Source of the DNA: Paenibacillus_S vulneris
Lineage (GTDB): Bacteria; Bacillota; Bacilli; Paenibacillales; NBRC-103111
NCBI RefSeq assembly: GCF_039543185.1
Contig: NZ_BAABJG010000055.1
Span: 483,864-547,863 of the forward strand
Length of the DNA: 64,000 bases
Direction of reading: 5' to 3'
Of the stretch, positions 22,214 through 30,019 are shown in pieces; the stretch's first letter is position 1; every line of letters begins with the position of its first letter. Under the pieces are notes generated by a model that worked only from the letters and a program-made list of their open reading frames with translations, was not told the DNA's origin and searched no databases. The translations under genes were made by a program, and so were the position numbers.

Positions 22214-24637
22214 TTATGCACTTACTTTCCTATAACCGAGATATTCATAAGCAAATTTAGTTGCCATTTGATTTGATTTAAATTCAATTTCCAGTTTTCC
22301 ATTTTTGTAAAATTTTATTGATTCAACTTTCGAGAGCGAAACAGGTTGGTACTTTTCATAATTTCTATCATTTCTTTCGTTCTGGTAGCCACAATATCTA
22401 CTATGTAGTTCAGTTTCCTCTCTAGGGATTGAACCATTATCAAATAAATATAATGCTGTAAATATTTCGTTAAAGTCTCCTCTTAACCTGTATTGATTCC
22501 AAATTGTATCCTTATATACATACGAACCATCAATTACAATTTTATTATTCTTTATATCCATATTACTCTGTTTTTTATATTCATTATAATAATATGTATT
22601 TTTTGTTTTATCTAATAGTTCTTTGACTGCTTTTTCAGCAAATGAAAAGCCTTCTAGTTGCAACATGATGTCATCAATAATATTTGTATATGTAATGTCA
22701 TAATCATAATTTTTAAGCAGTCGTTCCTTTTTAATAGTGACATTGTATTTTTCGGTAAAATAGCAAACAATTTTATCGATAAAACATTCTTTTATACTCA
22801 TTGCTATTACTTTTATTTCTCTTAATCTGTAACTATCAAGGTATGTATTCGATGATTTATCTTTGTGCCATTCACCAGTAAGTACATTTAAACCTGAAAC
22901 TATATTTATTTCATTAGCGATATCAATAAACACTCCAATGGCCACATTATATAATTTTTGCTCAGTTTTGCAGAATTCTAAATCTTCACTAGGAATTTTC
23001 TTCTCTAATGTTACTTCGACATTATCAAATTTACTTAAAATATCATCAAACATACTTGTTTGAGTCTCCTCCTCTTGTGCTGTTTCCTCTGCTGTTAATT
23101 CTTGATCAATCTTTCCGAAATCATGATAGATAACATTAGATTTCTCTTCAGATGAAATTGTGGTTTCATAGGAATTATTTTTTTGCTCAAACTCAAATAT
23201 CGACAACATGAATATATATTCCCTAGCCATATATGATTTCATTGCTTCTGTAAACTCCATATCATGTCTGGACATATATTCCACCATATGAGCCTTACAA
23301 GCGGTTTTTTGTTCGTCTGACATCGGTCTTTCATTAGCTAAGATGTAATCTGTTAGAACATCGGCCAAACAATCTGTATTATATATGTCTTCATTCTCTT
23401 GTGTATTAGTTTCTTTGATGTTTTCAGGCTCCGCCATTTGACCTAATATTTGTTTTAATTCATTGATGATACATTGACCGTTCTTTGATTTACTGATTAA
23501 TTCGGAGGCTTTTGTTTTACTTATATTTGCTCCTCTTGTATCGAGTTTAGTCGCACAATGTAGCGCCCATAATTGCTTACTAGTTGCAAGTTCATCAGTT
23601 GTTTTATATGTATTTATTTCTTCATGCTCTTCATTTTTCTTATCTTTCGGTATCTCTTCTAATGTTTCAAGTTGTACAGCATCGGACATTTTTTGTTGAC
23701 GTTTAGTTTTCTTGAATACTGTTTTTTCTTGATATTCTGTTACTTCAATCATTTCAATAATAGCAATATGACCCTTTTCTAACATTTGATTAAGCTTATC
23801 AACAGATAACGGCCAAGACTTATTCATACTTTTGGAAGCTTTGCCGCGTTTTCCTAACTTGCTAAACATATGGTATTTATTAAATTGCTCGTCTTTATAT
23901 GTAAATGCATATTTTGTACCTTTATGAATTCCGTTTGTGTAATTAACTTTCATAATAAACATTAAACCATCTTTTATATCTGTATCAATCAGAGTTTGAA
24001 TTTCTTTTTCTACAATTTTAGTAACTGTAACAGGCACTTTTATAACTTCCACTTGTAATGCGTCAGAGTCCTTAAGAACCTTTTCAATACGATTTACAAA
24101 TGAATTTACTTTATTGATTCGTTCGCTTTTATATGGTTCCATATGGTCATTAGCCACATAACAAGCAAAAACACCGTTACCCTTTGCAAGAATTTGTCCA
24201 TCTTTTTCGATGTGCCAGCTTGACCCTTTAGGGTTTCCATTTGTGAATGTTGGATAAGTCTCAGTAACTATGTATTCTGGTTTAACCTCTGCTTTTTCCT
24301 TCTCTTTTTGTATAAGTGCTTTACAAGATTCCTTTTCATTTTCTGTACTTGCTGCATCGTTCATCATTGCTTCAAGTTTTTTGATACGTTTATAAGCAAT
24401 GTGTGCTTTATTATTGCAATTATACTCTTTTACTTCGTAGCCGCTATAATATGTACCATGCTGATCGATGACCAAAACAAAACCATTTTTTTCTGCTATA
24501 CCGTTCCAATGAGCAGGAGAATAATAATCGGTCATACTATCAGATTGATCAGGAGTAAAGCCATAAACTATCCAACCTCTATTAACGAGCTCTTCCATGA
24601 TGTTTATTTTGGCTTCCATTTTATCTCCATAGTACAT
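22214..24637 (-). CDS. Large partner of the methyltransferase-helicase, 807 aa
   Basis: Begins MYYGDKMEAKINIMEELVNR after TTGGAGGCG. Mostly helical and charged, with probable modules: an N-terminal globular part (WIVYGFTPDQSDSMTDYYSP), a part with GSSWHIEKDGQILAKGNGVF, and a small domain TSKQLWALHCATKLDTRGAN...KTKASELI that resembles the SAP-like/DUF3072 module found in large polyvalent phage proteins. No catalytic motif. Gene order suggests it works with the downstream methyltransferase-helicase, as Dar proteins do in P1; a virion-associated role is possible but unproven. Confidence 0.65.
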   Translation of the reverse strand: MYYGDKMEAKINIMEELVNRGWIVYGFTPDQSDSMTDYYSPAHWNGIAEKNGFVLVIDQHGTYYSGYEVKEYNCNNKAHIAYKRIKKLEAMMNDAASTENEKESCKALIQKEKEKAEVKPEYIVTETYPTFTNGNPKGSSWHIEKDGQILAKGNGVFACYVANDHMEPYKSERINKVNSFVNRIEKVLKDSDALQVEVIKVPVTVTKIVEKEIQTLIDTDIKDGLMFIMKVNYTNGIHKGTKYAFTYKDEQFNKYHMFSKLGKRGKASKSMNKSWPLSVDKLNQMLEKGHIAIIEMIEVTEYQEKTVFKKTKRQQKMSDAVQLETLEEIPKDKKNEEHEEINTYKTTDELATSKQLWALHCATKLDTRGANISKTKASELISKSKNGQCIINELKQILGQMAEPENIKETNTQENEDIYNTDCLADVLTDYILANERPMSDEQKTACKAHMVEYMSRHDMEFTEAMKSYMAREYIFMLSIFEFEQKNNSYETTISSEEKSNVIYHDFGKIDQELTAEETAQEEETQTSMFDDILSKFDNVEVTLEKKIPSEDLEFCKTEQKLYNVAIGVFIDIANEINIVSGLNVLTGEWHKDKSSNTYLDSYRLREIKVIAMSIKECFIDKIVCYFTEKYNVTIKKERLLKNYDYDITYTNIIDDIMLQLEGFSFAEKAVKELLDKTKNTYYYNEYKKQSNMDIKNNKIVIDGSYVYKDTIWNQYRLRGDFNEIFTALYLFDNGSIPREETELHSRYCGYQNERNDRNYEKYQPVSLSKVESIKFYKNGKLEIEFKSNQMATKFAYEYLGYRKVSA

Positions 24638-24682
24638 ATTATAACGCCTCCAATTATGTATTATTTACCTTTTATAGTTATT

Positions 24683-24711
24683 ATTATAATTGATCAGATG
24701 ATAATAATCAA
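24683..24711 (-). promoter_or_regulatory. Leftward sigma-A-type promoter
   Basis: On the minus strand TTGATT (24706-24711) and consensus TATAAT (24683-24688), 17 bases apart, 46 bp upstream of the 807-residue gene. Likely start of the large-gene operon. Confidence 0.6.
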
Positions 24712-24758
24712 TATAATATTATATTTATGTATATTTTATTTATAATGAAACTGATATT

Positions 24759-24944
24759 TTATTGGTTTATTTTATCTTGAATCATTTTATATACCTTTTT
24801 TGGGATCTTAACTTCAGTATTTCGCTTAGTAGTAGTCACAATAATGCTTCCATTATCATCAAACTCAACATTATATTTATTTCCTTTTGGATCATACAGA
24901 ATTCCATAGCCTACAATCATTGTTTTAGAGAAATCCCATTCCAT
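24759..24944 (-). CDS. Hypothetical protein, 61 aa
   Basis: ATG after GTAGGGGTTGATACA. Begins MEWDFSKTMIVGYGILYDPK; beta-rich with a helical end (KVYKMIQDKINQ). The TAA stop lies in an exact palindrome (24745-24762). Not recognised. Confidence 0.65.
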   Translation of the reverse strand: MEWDFSKTMIVGYGILYDPKGNKYNVEFDDNGSIIVTTTKRNTEVKIPKKVYKMIQDKINQ

Positions 24945-25002
24945 TGTATCAACCCCTACAAAAGGATTATATATGTATTTATTTTAAAATAAAACAACAA
25001 AA

Positions 25003-25182
25003 TTATTTTCTTTTATAGTATTCATATAACGAGTCTATTTCGAGCATTGGATAGTCAGGGTACGTATATAAATTAGAAAATTCATACTCAAACTCTTCTG
25101 CATTGAAACCATTTTCCATTAGTTTAATTACTTTATATGCTCTTTTCGTAGCTGTTGCAGTTAGTTCATAATTTAGTGCCAT
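25003..25182 (-). CDS. Hypothetical protein, 59 aa
   Basis: ATG at 25180-25182 (MALNYELTATATKRAYKVIK) chosen because AAGGTGAT lies upstream. Helical; C-terminus rich in tyrosine (YTYPDYPMLEIDSLYEYYK). Not recognised. Confidence 0.6.
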   Translation of the reverse strand: MALNYELTATATKRAYKVIKLMENGFNAEEFEYEFSNLYTYPDYPMLEIDSLYEYYKRK

Positions 25183-25223
25183 ATGTCTATCACCTTCCCG
25201 TAAAATATAATTAAACTGCAATT

Positions 25224-25463
25224 TTACAACTCGAAAAATTCATTAAATGATTTTATTTTTGTTTTTACAAAAACCTTAAATATTTCACTTGTAAATGCAC
25301 TTTTGATTATTTCGCTATCATCATATGATGTTAGTTTCTCATACACTTTTGAAACTATAGATTCAAAAGCTTCACCTGATAGATTTTGAATATCTTTATT
25401 GATCACATCAAGAGCTGCCATCTGAATATGTACGTTAATTTTGTTCTTTGTGCTTTGTTCCAC
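25224..25463 (-). CDS. Hypothetical protein, 79 aa
   Basis: GTG start after AAAGGAGGTTTTATT. Begins MEQSTKNKINVHIQMAALDV. All-helical prediction, weakly acidic. Not recognised. Confidence 0.65.
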   Translation of the reverse strand: MEQSTKNKINVHIQMAALDVINKDIQNLSGEAFESIVSKVYEKLTSYDDSEIIKSAFTSEIFKVFVKTKIKSFNEFFEL

Positions 25464-25553
25464 AATAAAACCTCCTTTTTAGTTAATTTTAACATCTTCT
25501 GAAATCCATTAAAACAGCTATTTCATGGGGAATCTCAGGGGAGTTAATCTCCC

Positions 25554-25739
25554 CTAAACCTCGATAAATTGTACAAAACTTTTATGAATATTTGCTATTC
25601 CTTCTTCAACCCCATTATTCCATTTGAAATAAATTCTATCCCCCTTTACTTCTTCGACTTCACAGATGGTGCCTTCAGGGACAGTATAATAGAACCCTTG
25701 GTTGTTAGATTTTATTGTCACATCTAATTTGATTTTCAT
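25554..25739 (-). CDS. Hypothetical protein, 61 aa
   Basis: ATG at 25737-25739 after TTGGAGGCGATATAC. Begins MKIKLDVTIKSNNQGFYYTV; the pattern PEGTICEVEEVKGDRIYFKW suggests a small beta-barrel (SH3-like). Not recognised. Confidence 0.65.
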   Translation of the reverse strand: MKIKLDVTIKSNNQGFYYTVPEGTICEVEEVKGDRIYFKWNNGVEEGIANIHKSFVQFIEV

Positions 25740-25809
25740 GTATATCGCCTCCAATATGTATCATAACAATTTTTAAATGCCTTTAAAACAATTAATTCAT
25801 GCATATTGT

Positions 25810-26208
25810 TTACAATTCTTCGTAGGCTTCAATAATTACTTTTTGAAACTCCATATCGCACATTTTAGCCAATCCTTCATATGTATATGTCCAACTATCA
25901 ATGCAACTTAACACATCATCTGTAATGAGCACCTGTTCAATTTTATCAAGTTTATCGATGTGAAATAGTTCGACCAGTACTTTCTTTGAACGCTGCTCAA
26001 TAACCCTTTTGTTATCATAGGCTTGTTGAATTGTTCTATTTTCTTTTTCAATTACCCATTTAGGCGGTTCGTATTCAATTCTCGGTCTGGGTAATGTGAA
26101 CTTATCATCGACAAGCCCACGACCATTACAGGCGTAACATTTACCGCCATCAATTATTATGTAATTCTGAATTATACCTTTACCTAGACACTTTGGACAT
26201 TTTTTCAT
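25810..26208 (-). CDS. Zinc-finger protein, 132 aa
   Basis: ATG after GGAGGAATAAAGT. N-terminal DnaJ-like zinc finger with two CxxCxGxG repeats (CPKCLGKG and CYACNGRG), then a charged helical part (VLVELFHIDKLDKIEQVLIT). The C-terminal part matches nothing I know. A related zinc module is encoded at 17575-17847. Confidence 0.7.
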   Translation of the reverse strand: MKKCPKCLGKGIIQNYIIIDGGKCYACNGRGLVDDKFTLPRPRIEYEPPKWVIEKENRTIQQAYDNKRVIEQRSKKVLVELFHIDKLDKIEQVLITDDVLSCIDSWTYTYEGLAKMCDMEFQKVIIEAYEEL

Positions 26209-26262
26209 ACTTTATTCCTCCCTTGTTTTCCCTTAAAACAACTCTTTTATAAGCTATATCTT

Positions 26263-26640
26263 TCACATAGCTTCACAAACTTTATTCCAATCCCAATCAA
26301 TTTTTTCTTGTTTTGCCCATTCTTCAATGAAACAAAAACCACGTAAATCATTATACAATTGATTTAAGATCCATTCGACTGTATCAATGTCTTTTGCAGC
26401 AATGCTACGAGAAATTTCAACATTGTTTCCCTCTGATATATAATATACTTTTGTCTTATAATTTCTAGGGCAATGCAATTCTTTAATATTTATCAAAGAT
26501 CCATTCTCTCCATGAAATTGATATATAAATTGACGGCTGCACTTCTCGCAATCAGAAACTATACAATCATCGACTGTGCCGACATCTATCATGTTAATTT
26601 GTAGATTATTACCACACATACAATACTGATTTTTATTCAT
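26263..26640 (-). CDS. Zinc-ribbon protein, 125 aa
   Basis: Begins MNKNQYCMCGNNLQINMIDV; CxCG, then CIVSDCEKCSRQF supply four or more cysteines for a zinc ribbon. The C-terminal half is helical. First gene after the operator-embedded promoter at 26681-26726, so probably separately regulated from upstream genes. Confidence 0.7.
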   Translation of the reverse strand: MNKNQYCMCGNNLQINMIDVGTVDDCIVSDCEKCSRQFIYQFHGENGSLINIKELHCPRNYKTKVYYISEGNNVEISRSIAAKDIDTVEWILNQLYNDLRGFCFIEEWAKQEKIDWDWNKVCEAM

Positions 26641-26680
26641 TTATACACACCACTTTCAAAAAAAATTTATATATGTAAAT

Positions 26681-26726
26681 AACCTTATCTAAGTAATATT
26701 ATACAGATAAGGTTAGTCTATGTAAA
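26681..26726 (-). promoter_or_regulatory. Leftward sigma-A promoter inside a 10-bp inverted repeat
   Basis: Minus-strand TTTACA (26721-26726) and TATAAT (26698-26703) with an exact 17-base spacer. Perfect inverted arms AACCTTATCT (26681-26690) and AGATAAGGTT (26705-26714) flank the -10 box, one arm in the spacer and the other just downstream. This is a textbook arrangement for a repressor-controlled promoter; a terminator role for the same hairpin is less likely because no T run adjoins it. Confidence 0.7.
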
Positions 26727-26745
26727 GTTTTTTATTATATTTTAT

Positions 26746-26925
26746 TTATGTATTTGTTTCTAATTTATTTTCTTCAACTAGGCGATAATAATGATCTCTT
26801 GCGTTTCTTTCATAATCAAATGTTTTAATGTCTGTATCGTTAATTGCAACTTCATAGCCATTATCTGTAGAGTAGAGAATGATAACAATGTCTTCACTTG
26901 CTGCAATTAGTTCAAGGATTTTCAT
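26746..26925 (-). CDS. Hypothetical protein, 59 aa
   Basis: Begins MKILELIAASEDIVIILYST; ends EENKLETNT. GAGGTGATACATAT precedes the ATG. Beta-alpha composition. Lies directly upstream of the promoter at 26681-26726. Not recognised. Confidence 0.6.
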   Translation of the reverse strand: MKILELIAASEDIVIILYSTDNGYEVAINDTDIKTFDYERNARDHYYRLVEENKLETNT

Positions 26926-26965
26926 ATATGTATCACCTCTTTAATTAGGTTATAAAAGTAACATT

Positions 26966-27253
26966 TTATTGTGTTACAGAACAATTCACATAATTTTTTC
27001 TCATTTGCTCCGATTCCTGTAAGTATGCATTATAACTTAATTCATTTCCACCATTCTCTAAATATCTCCATAGCGGCAAAGGCATCTCCATTAATAATAT
27101 TCCTTTTTCATCACTAACTAATCTTAGTTTCCGTGTGTCATTTAAACAATTCATGTATGATTCAACAGTATAAACTTGTTCCCAATCTACAAAATTCACT
27201 TGATTCCCATTAATTAATCTTGAATAAAAGTTTCTTTTTTGCTCTTTATCCAT
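26966..27253 (-). CDS. Hypothetical protein, 95 aa
   Basis: ATG at 27251-27253 (MDKEQKRNFYSRLINGNQVN) chosen because GGAGG lies 10 bases upstream; the longer reading begins near the previous stop without a site. TAA stop in an exact palindrome copy (26952-26969). Not recognised. Confidence 0.65.
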   Translation of the reverse strand: MDKEQKRNFYSRLINGNQVNFVDWEQVYTVESYMNCLNDTRKLRLVSDEKGILLMEMPLPLWRYLENGGNELSYNAYLQESEQMRKNYVNCSVTQ

Positions 27254-27300
27254 TTTTTTATTTCCTCCATTTTCTAATAAAATTAAAATTTCATACCCTT

Positions 27301-27933
27301 TTATGAGACATTCCATAATGATAAATCATACTCATTCACTTCATTCGTTGTTAACGGTCTGTCGTATGCTATAATTCCGTGACGGCCTTTTGTTTCATCT
27401 GACTTAACAAAACCTTTAGGCTGTGCTCCTATGCTTGCAGGACGTAACCGCATTTCATACCAGTATAAACCATTTTGATCTTTATTTTTATCTGTTTTAC
27501 TTTCTTCCAAGTATTTTTCGAATGTCTTTTCTGCATTATATTTTTTAATAAAACCTCTATATGTTTTTAATTCCTCTTTTGCACTTTCTAATTGTTCGCT
27601 TTCTTTTTTAAGAACTTTCATTTCTTCACTGTTAATGGACAATTCTAGGCATTCCGAGACATCTTCTATAATTATTTCATTGTTATGTTTTACATTGGTT
27701 ACAATTTGAATGTTTTTATATCCAGCCTTTTGCCACTCATTAAAAATATGTAACACTTCATTTAATGAATTATATTCACGCTTATATACATTTGAATAAT
27801 CAATTTTTACATCTTCTTCATGTCTAGTTGTTTCAATAATATAGATCAGTTCCATTTCTTTTCCTATTCCCCAATATTGAACCCCGTTTTTTGTTCTTTG
27901 ACTGAATTCAGATTCCCATACTATATTTTTCAT
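27301..27933 (-). CDS. Conserved phage protein, 210 aa
   Basis: ATG after GGAGGAATAAAA. N-terminal alpha/beta part, central coiled coil (EEMKVLKKESEQLESAKEEL), and a C-terminal module WYEMRLRPASIGAQPKGFV with HGIIAYDRPLTTNEVNEYDL, which I have seen as a recurring domain in large phage and plasmid proteins without a known function. Probably an accessory protein of the early region. Confidence 0.65.
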   Translation of the reverse strand: MKNIVWESEFSQRTKNGVQYWGIGKEMELIYIIETTRHEEDVKIDYSNVYKREYNSLNEVLHIFNEWQKAGYKNIQIVTNVKHNNEIIIEDVSECLELSINSEEMKVLKKESEQLESAKEELKTYRGFIKKYNAEKTFEKYLEESKTDKNKDQNGLYWYEMRLRPASIGAQPKGFVKSDETKGRHGIIAYDRPLTTNEVNEYDLSLWNVS

Positions 27934-27981
27934 TTTTATTCCTCCAATTATAATAAAATTTTACTTTCATTTTGACTGCGT

Positions 27982-28152
27982 TTAGATTGTAAATAGCCTC
28001 ATATCGATTGCTTTTGTATTACTTGTTGAAAAATCTTTGGAAGTGCCAATGGTCCAACCAATAAGCGGATATTTGATAAGGTAAAAATTTTCAGTATAGT
28101 GTTTTCCCTTATGCATTTCTTTACATTGTTTTTTCACTTGTGCTAATGTCAT
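27982..28152 (-). CDS. Hypothetical protein, 56 aa
   Basis: ATG after GGAGGAATAAAAT. Begins MTLAQVKKQCKEMHKGKHYT and continues with an aromatic strand (NFYLIKYPLIGWTIGTS). Basic. Too short for the usual gene cut-offs but has an excellent ribosome binding site and a palindrome copy just downstream (27953-27970). Confidence 0.6.
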   Translation of the reverse strand: MTLAQVKKQCKEMHKGKHYTENFYLIKYPLIGWTIGTSKDFSTSNTKAIDMRLFTI

Positions 28153-28202
28153 ATTTTATTCCTCCACATCTCATGAGTTCAATGTTTTAACTTATTTTAT
28201 TA

Positions 28203-28292
28203 TTAAAGGCATAATAATTTTAAGTTTATCCAATTTCCATTACGAGTTCTAACATATAGAGAACCATTTCTGTACTTACCATGCTTATACAT
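28203..28292 (-). CDS. Very small basic protein, 29 aa
   Basis: Begins MYKHGKYRNGSLYVRTRNGN and ends LLCL. A consensus AGGAGG lies 9 bases before the ATG, the main reason to accept it. Highly basic. Not recognised. Confidence 0.4.
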   Translation of the reverse strand: MYKHGKYRNGSLYVRTRNGNWINLKLLCL

Positions 28293-28345
28293 GCTTTAAA
28301 ACCTCCTATAATGGATTATAATGCTTAATTACTTTCAAGAGTATA

Positions 28346-28423
28346 TTAAGCGACATCACATTCACAAAAGTCGATCAGAAACAATTTTAAGCGGTTTATG
28401 GTATTCATGAGTTTGTTTATCAT
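28346..28423 (-). CDS. Possible 25-residue peptide
   Basis: Reads MINKLMNTINRLKLFLIDFC then ECDVA. Starts 22 bp after the recombinase stop, with GGGG about 8-11 bases upstream. It could be a real small peptide or chance; it lacks the features of an arbitrium signal precursor (no signal peptide, no AimR-type neighbour). Confidence 0.25.
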   Translation of the reverse strand: MINKLMNTINRLKLFLIDFCECDVA

Positions 28424-28444
28424 AAAAACAACCCCAATCAATAT

Positions 28445-29404
28445 TTATATTTTTTTTAAAATTGTTGAAGCATTATTTTTAAACCTATTTCCATACTGTA
28501 CATAACGATCAACCATAAAACGAGTGTTATGTCTTGTTTGTTGCATTATTGATTCTGTATTAAAGTTTTCCATAGCTGCTGAAGTCGCAAAGCCTGAACG
28601 TAATGAATGTCCTGCATAATGTGTTGGATCAAATCCAGCAAGAGTAACATATTTTTTCACAATAACAGCAACATTATGAGGTTTTAAACGTTCGCCTATT
28701 TTACCTGATTTGTTTATTGATCTGAAAAGAGCATTGTTTTTTATTAAAGATGCATCTAACCAGTCATTCAAGGCTTGAATAGGACAATAGTTATTATGAG
28801 TGTAAACAATTGACTTTAGAACGTGAGTATTGTTCTTTTGCTCATAAATTGAGATATCCATACCCTGAGATGTCAATGTAAGATCCTGTAGGTTAATTGA
28901 TACTAGCTCAGACCGTCTAGAAGCTGTTGAGAAGCCTAATAAGAGTATCGCCTTATCTCTTTTGCCTTGCAGTGTTGTTGTGTCTATACAGTCAATTATG
29001 GCCTTTATTTCGTCCAATACTAAAGCTTTCTTTGGTGTTTGCTTATTGCCAATTTTCCGCGCAACTCCATCAAGTAATTCTTTAACAGTTTGTATATTTG
29101 TTGGGCTTGGATGATTTGAAGAAGTATGTGCTTTATTGATAGCCGCTAAATGTCTTTTAATTGTAGATAGCTTGTTTGTGCTGGATAGAGTTGTTATATA
29201 AAGTAGAATTGTATCTGGATGAGCTGGCAATGGTGTTAAGTTGTGTGATGAACAAAAGTATGTAAAGTGGTTCCAATCTGAATTATATGCTTTAAGTGTA
29301 TTTGATGCTTTGGATGATTGGAGTAATGAATTGATTTCATTTTGTTGTGATTCAGACAGAATTGGATCTGCTGTAAAGGATTGGGCTAATGATTGGGTAA
29401 ACAT
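28445..29404 (-). CDS. Tyrosine site-specific recombinase
   Basis: ATG at 29402-29404 chosen because AAAGGAGGT lies 7 bases upstream; 319 residues. N-terminal SAM-like core-binding domain (about 28-115), catalytic domain 125-319 with Arg163 (ASRRSE), Lys190 region, His266 and Arg269 (HSLR), His292 (RHNT) and nucleophile Tyr301 (DRYVQYG). The catalytic set is complete, so an active integrase, resolvase or invertase is expected. It lies within the early region, not next to the repressor; no flanking attachment site could be identified from one window. Confidence 0.9.
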   Translation of the reverse strand: MFTQSLAQSFTADPILSESQQNEINSLLQSSKASNTLKAYNSDWNHFTYFCSSHNLTPLPAHPDTILLYITTLSSTNKLSTIKRHLAAINKAHTSSNHPSPTNIQTVKELLDGVARKIGNKQTPKKALVLDEIKAIIDCIDTTTLQGKRDKAILLLGFSTASRRSELVSINLQDLTLTSQGMDISIYEQKNNTHVLKSIVYTHNNYCPIQALNDWLDASLIKNNALFRSINKSGKIGERLKPHNVAVIVKKYVTLAGFDPTHYAGHSLRSGFATSAAMENFNTESIMQQTRHNTRFMVDRYVQYGNRFKNNASTILKKI

Positions 29405-29468
29405 TGTATCAACCTCCTTTATTCCCCTGAAATAAATATGTGTTGCTGTTATATGGAATTGATGAGCG

Positions 29469-29627
29469 TTATTCGCGATCAAAACTTTTTACAAAGACAA
29501 ATGTGGAGACAACTACAATTAGCAAGGATAAGTATTTTAGATATTGTGGTTCAGCAGCTTTGACGAAAAAGAACATAACCACACCTAAGAGAAATAATAT
29601 CGCTGAAGGATAACGCAAAGTTTTCAT
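29469..29627 (-). CDS. Small membrane protein with two helices, 52 aa
   Basis: Begins MKTLRYPSAILFLLGVVMFF; first transmembrane helix about residues 8-23, second about 30-46 (YLKYLSLLIVVVSTFVFV). AAAGGGGATTG precedes the ATG. Could influence the envelope, as holin-like or exclusion proteins do; no specific family recognised. Confidence 0.6.
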   Translation of the reverse strand: MKTLRYPSAILFLLGVVMFFFVKAAEPQYLKYLSLLIVVVSTFVFVKSFDRE

Positions 29628-29678
29628 TATGAACAATCCCCTTTCACTCCTTTGTTATATTATAGTATATCAGATTTA

Positions 29679-29708
29679 GGGAAGGAATTAACCTTCCCCT
29701 TTTTTTAT
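29679..29708 (+). terminator. Rightward intrinsic terminator
   Basis: GGGAAGG-aattaa-CCTTCCC stem followed by a T run in the plus direction only. It could stop antisense or read-through transcription entering from the left; no rightward gene precedes it closely. Confidence 0.55.
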
Positions 29709-29716
29709 TTTATGTA

Positions 29717-29950
29717 TTATTTTTTAGTTTCATTTTTATCATTTTCTATTTTTAATTTTCTTGCTTCTTCTCTTATCTTGTTTGTTTCTTCGATAATTTT
29801 ATTTGTTTCTGCGTTTAGCTTTCTTGTTTCCGCTAATAGCTTTTTTGTTTCTGCCTTGACTCGTTCCCTGTTTGGTTTGAAGGATAATGCACCGATAAGA
29901 CCTGTTAGGATGGATAAGAATAGTAAGATGTAATCCTTTATTTGGTTCAT
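29717..29950 (-). CDS. Membrane-anchored protein with exact 7-residue repeats, 77 aa
   Basis: One N-terminal transmembrane helix (YILLFLSILTGLIGALSF) followed by five consecutive heptads: KAETKKL, LAETRKL, NAETNKI, IEETNKI, REEARKL. The regular register predicts a long cytoplasmic coiled coil anchored in the membrane. A weak ribosome binding site (AAGGGCAAT) precedes the ATG. Function unknown; phage proteins of this shape can serve as membrane scaffolds or exclusion factors. Confidence 0.65.
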   Translation of the reverse strand: MNQIKDYILLFLSILTGLIGALSFKPNRERVKAETKKLLAETRKLNAETNKIIEETNKIREEARKLKIENDKNETKK

Positions 29951-30019
29951 CTATTGCCCTTCTTTCATATTTTGTTATCATACTATTTGAAAAAGCTGTG
30001 GTACTCAATAGCGTTGCTG

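Noticed and set aside
3371..27970. Possibility that the regularly recurring palindromes form a CRISPR array
   Set aside because: Copies are separated by whole genes of unequal length, the repeats are only 12 conserved bases, and no cas genes are present.
28346..28423. Arbitrium-type signal peptide (AimP) for the 25-residue frame
   Set aside because: No signal peptide, wrong C-terminus and no AimR-like TPR protein in the window; retained only as a low-confidence possible peptide.
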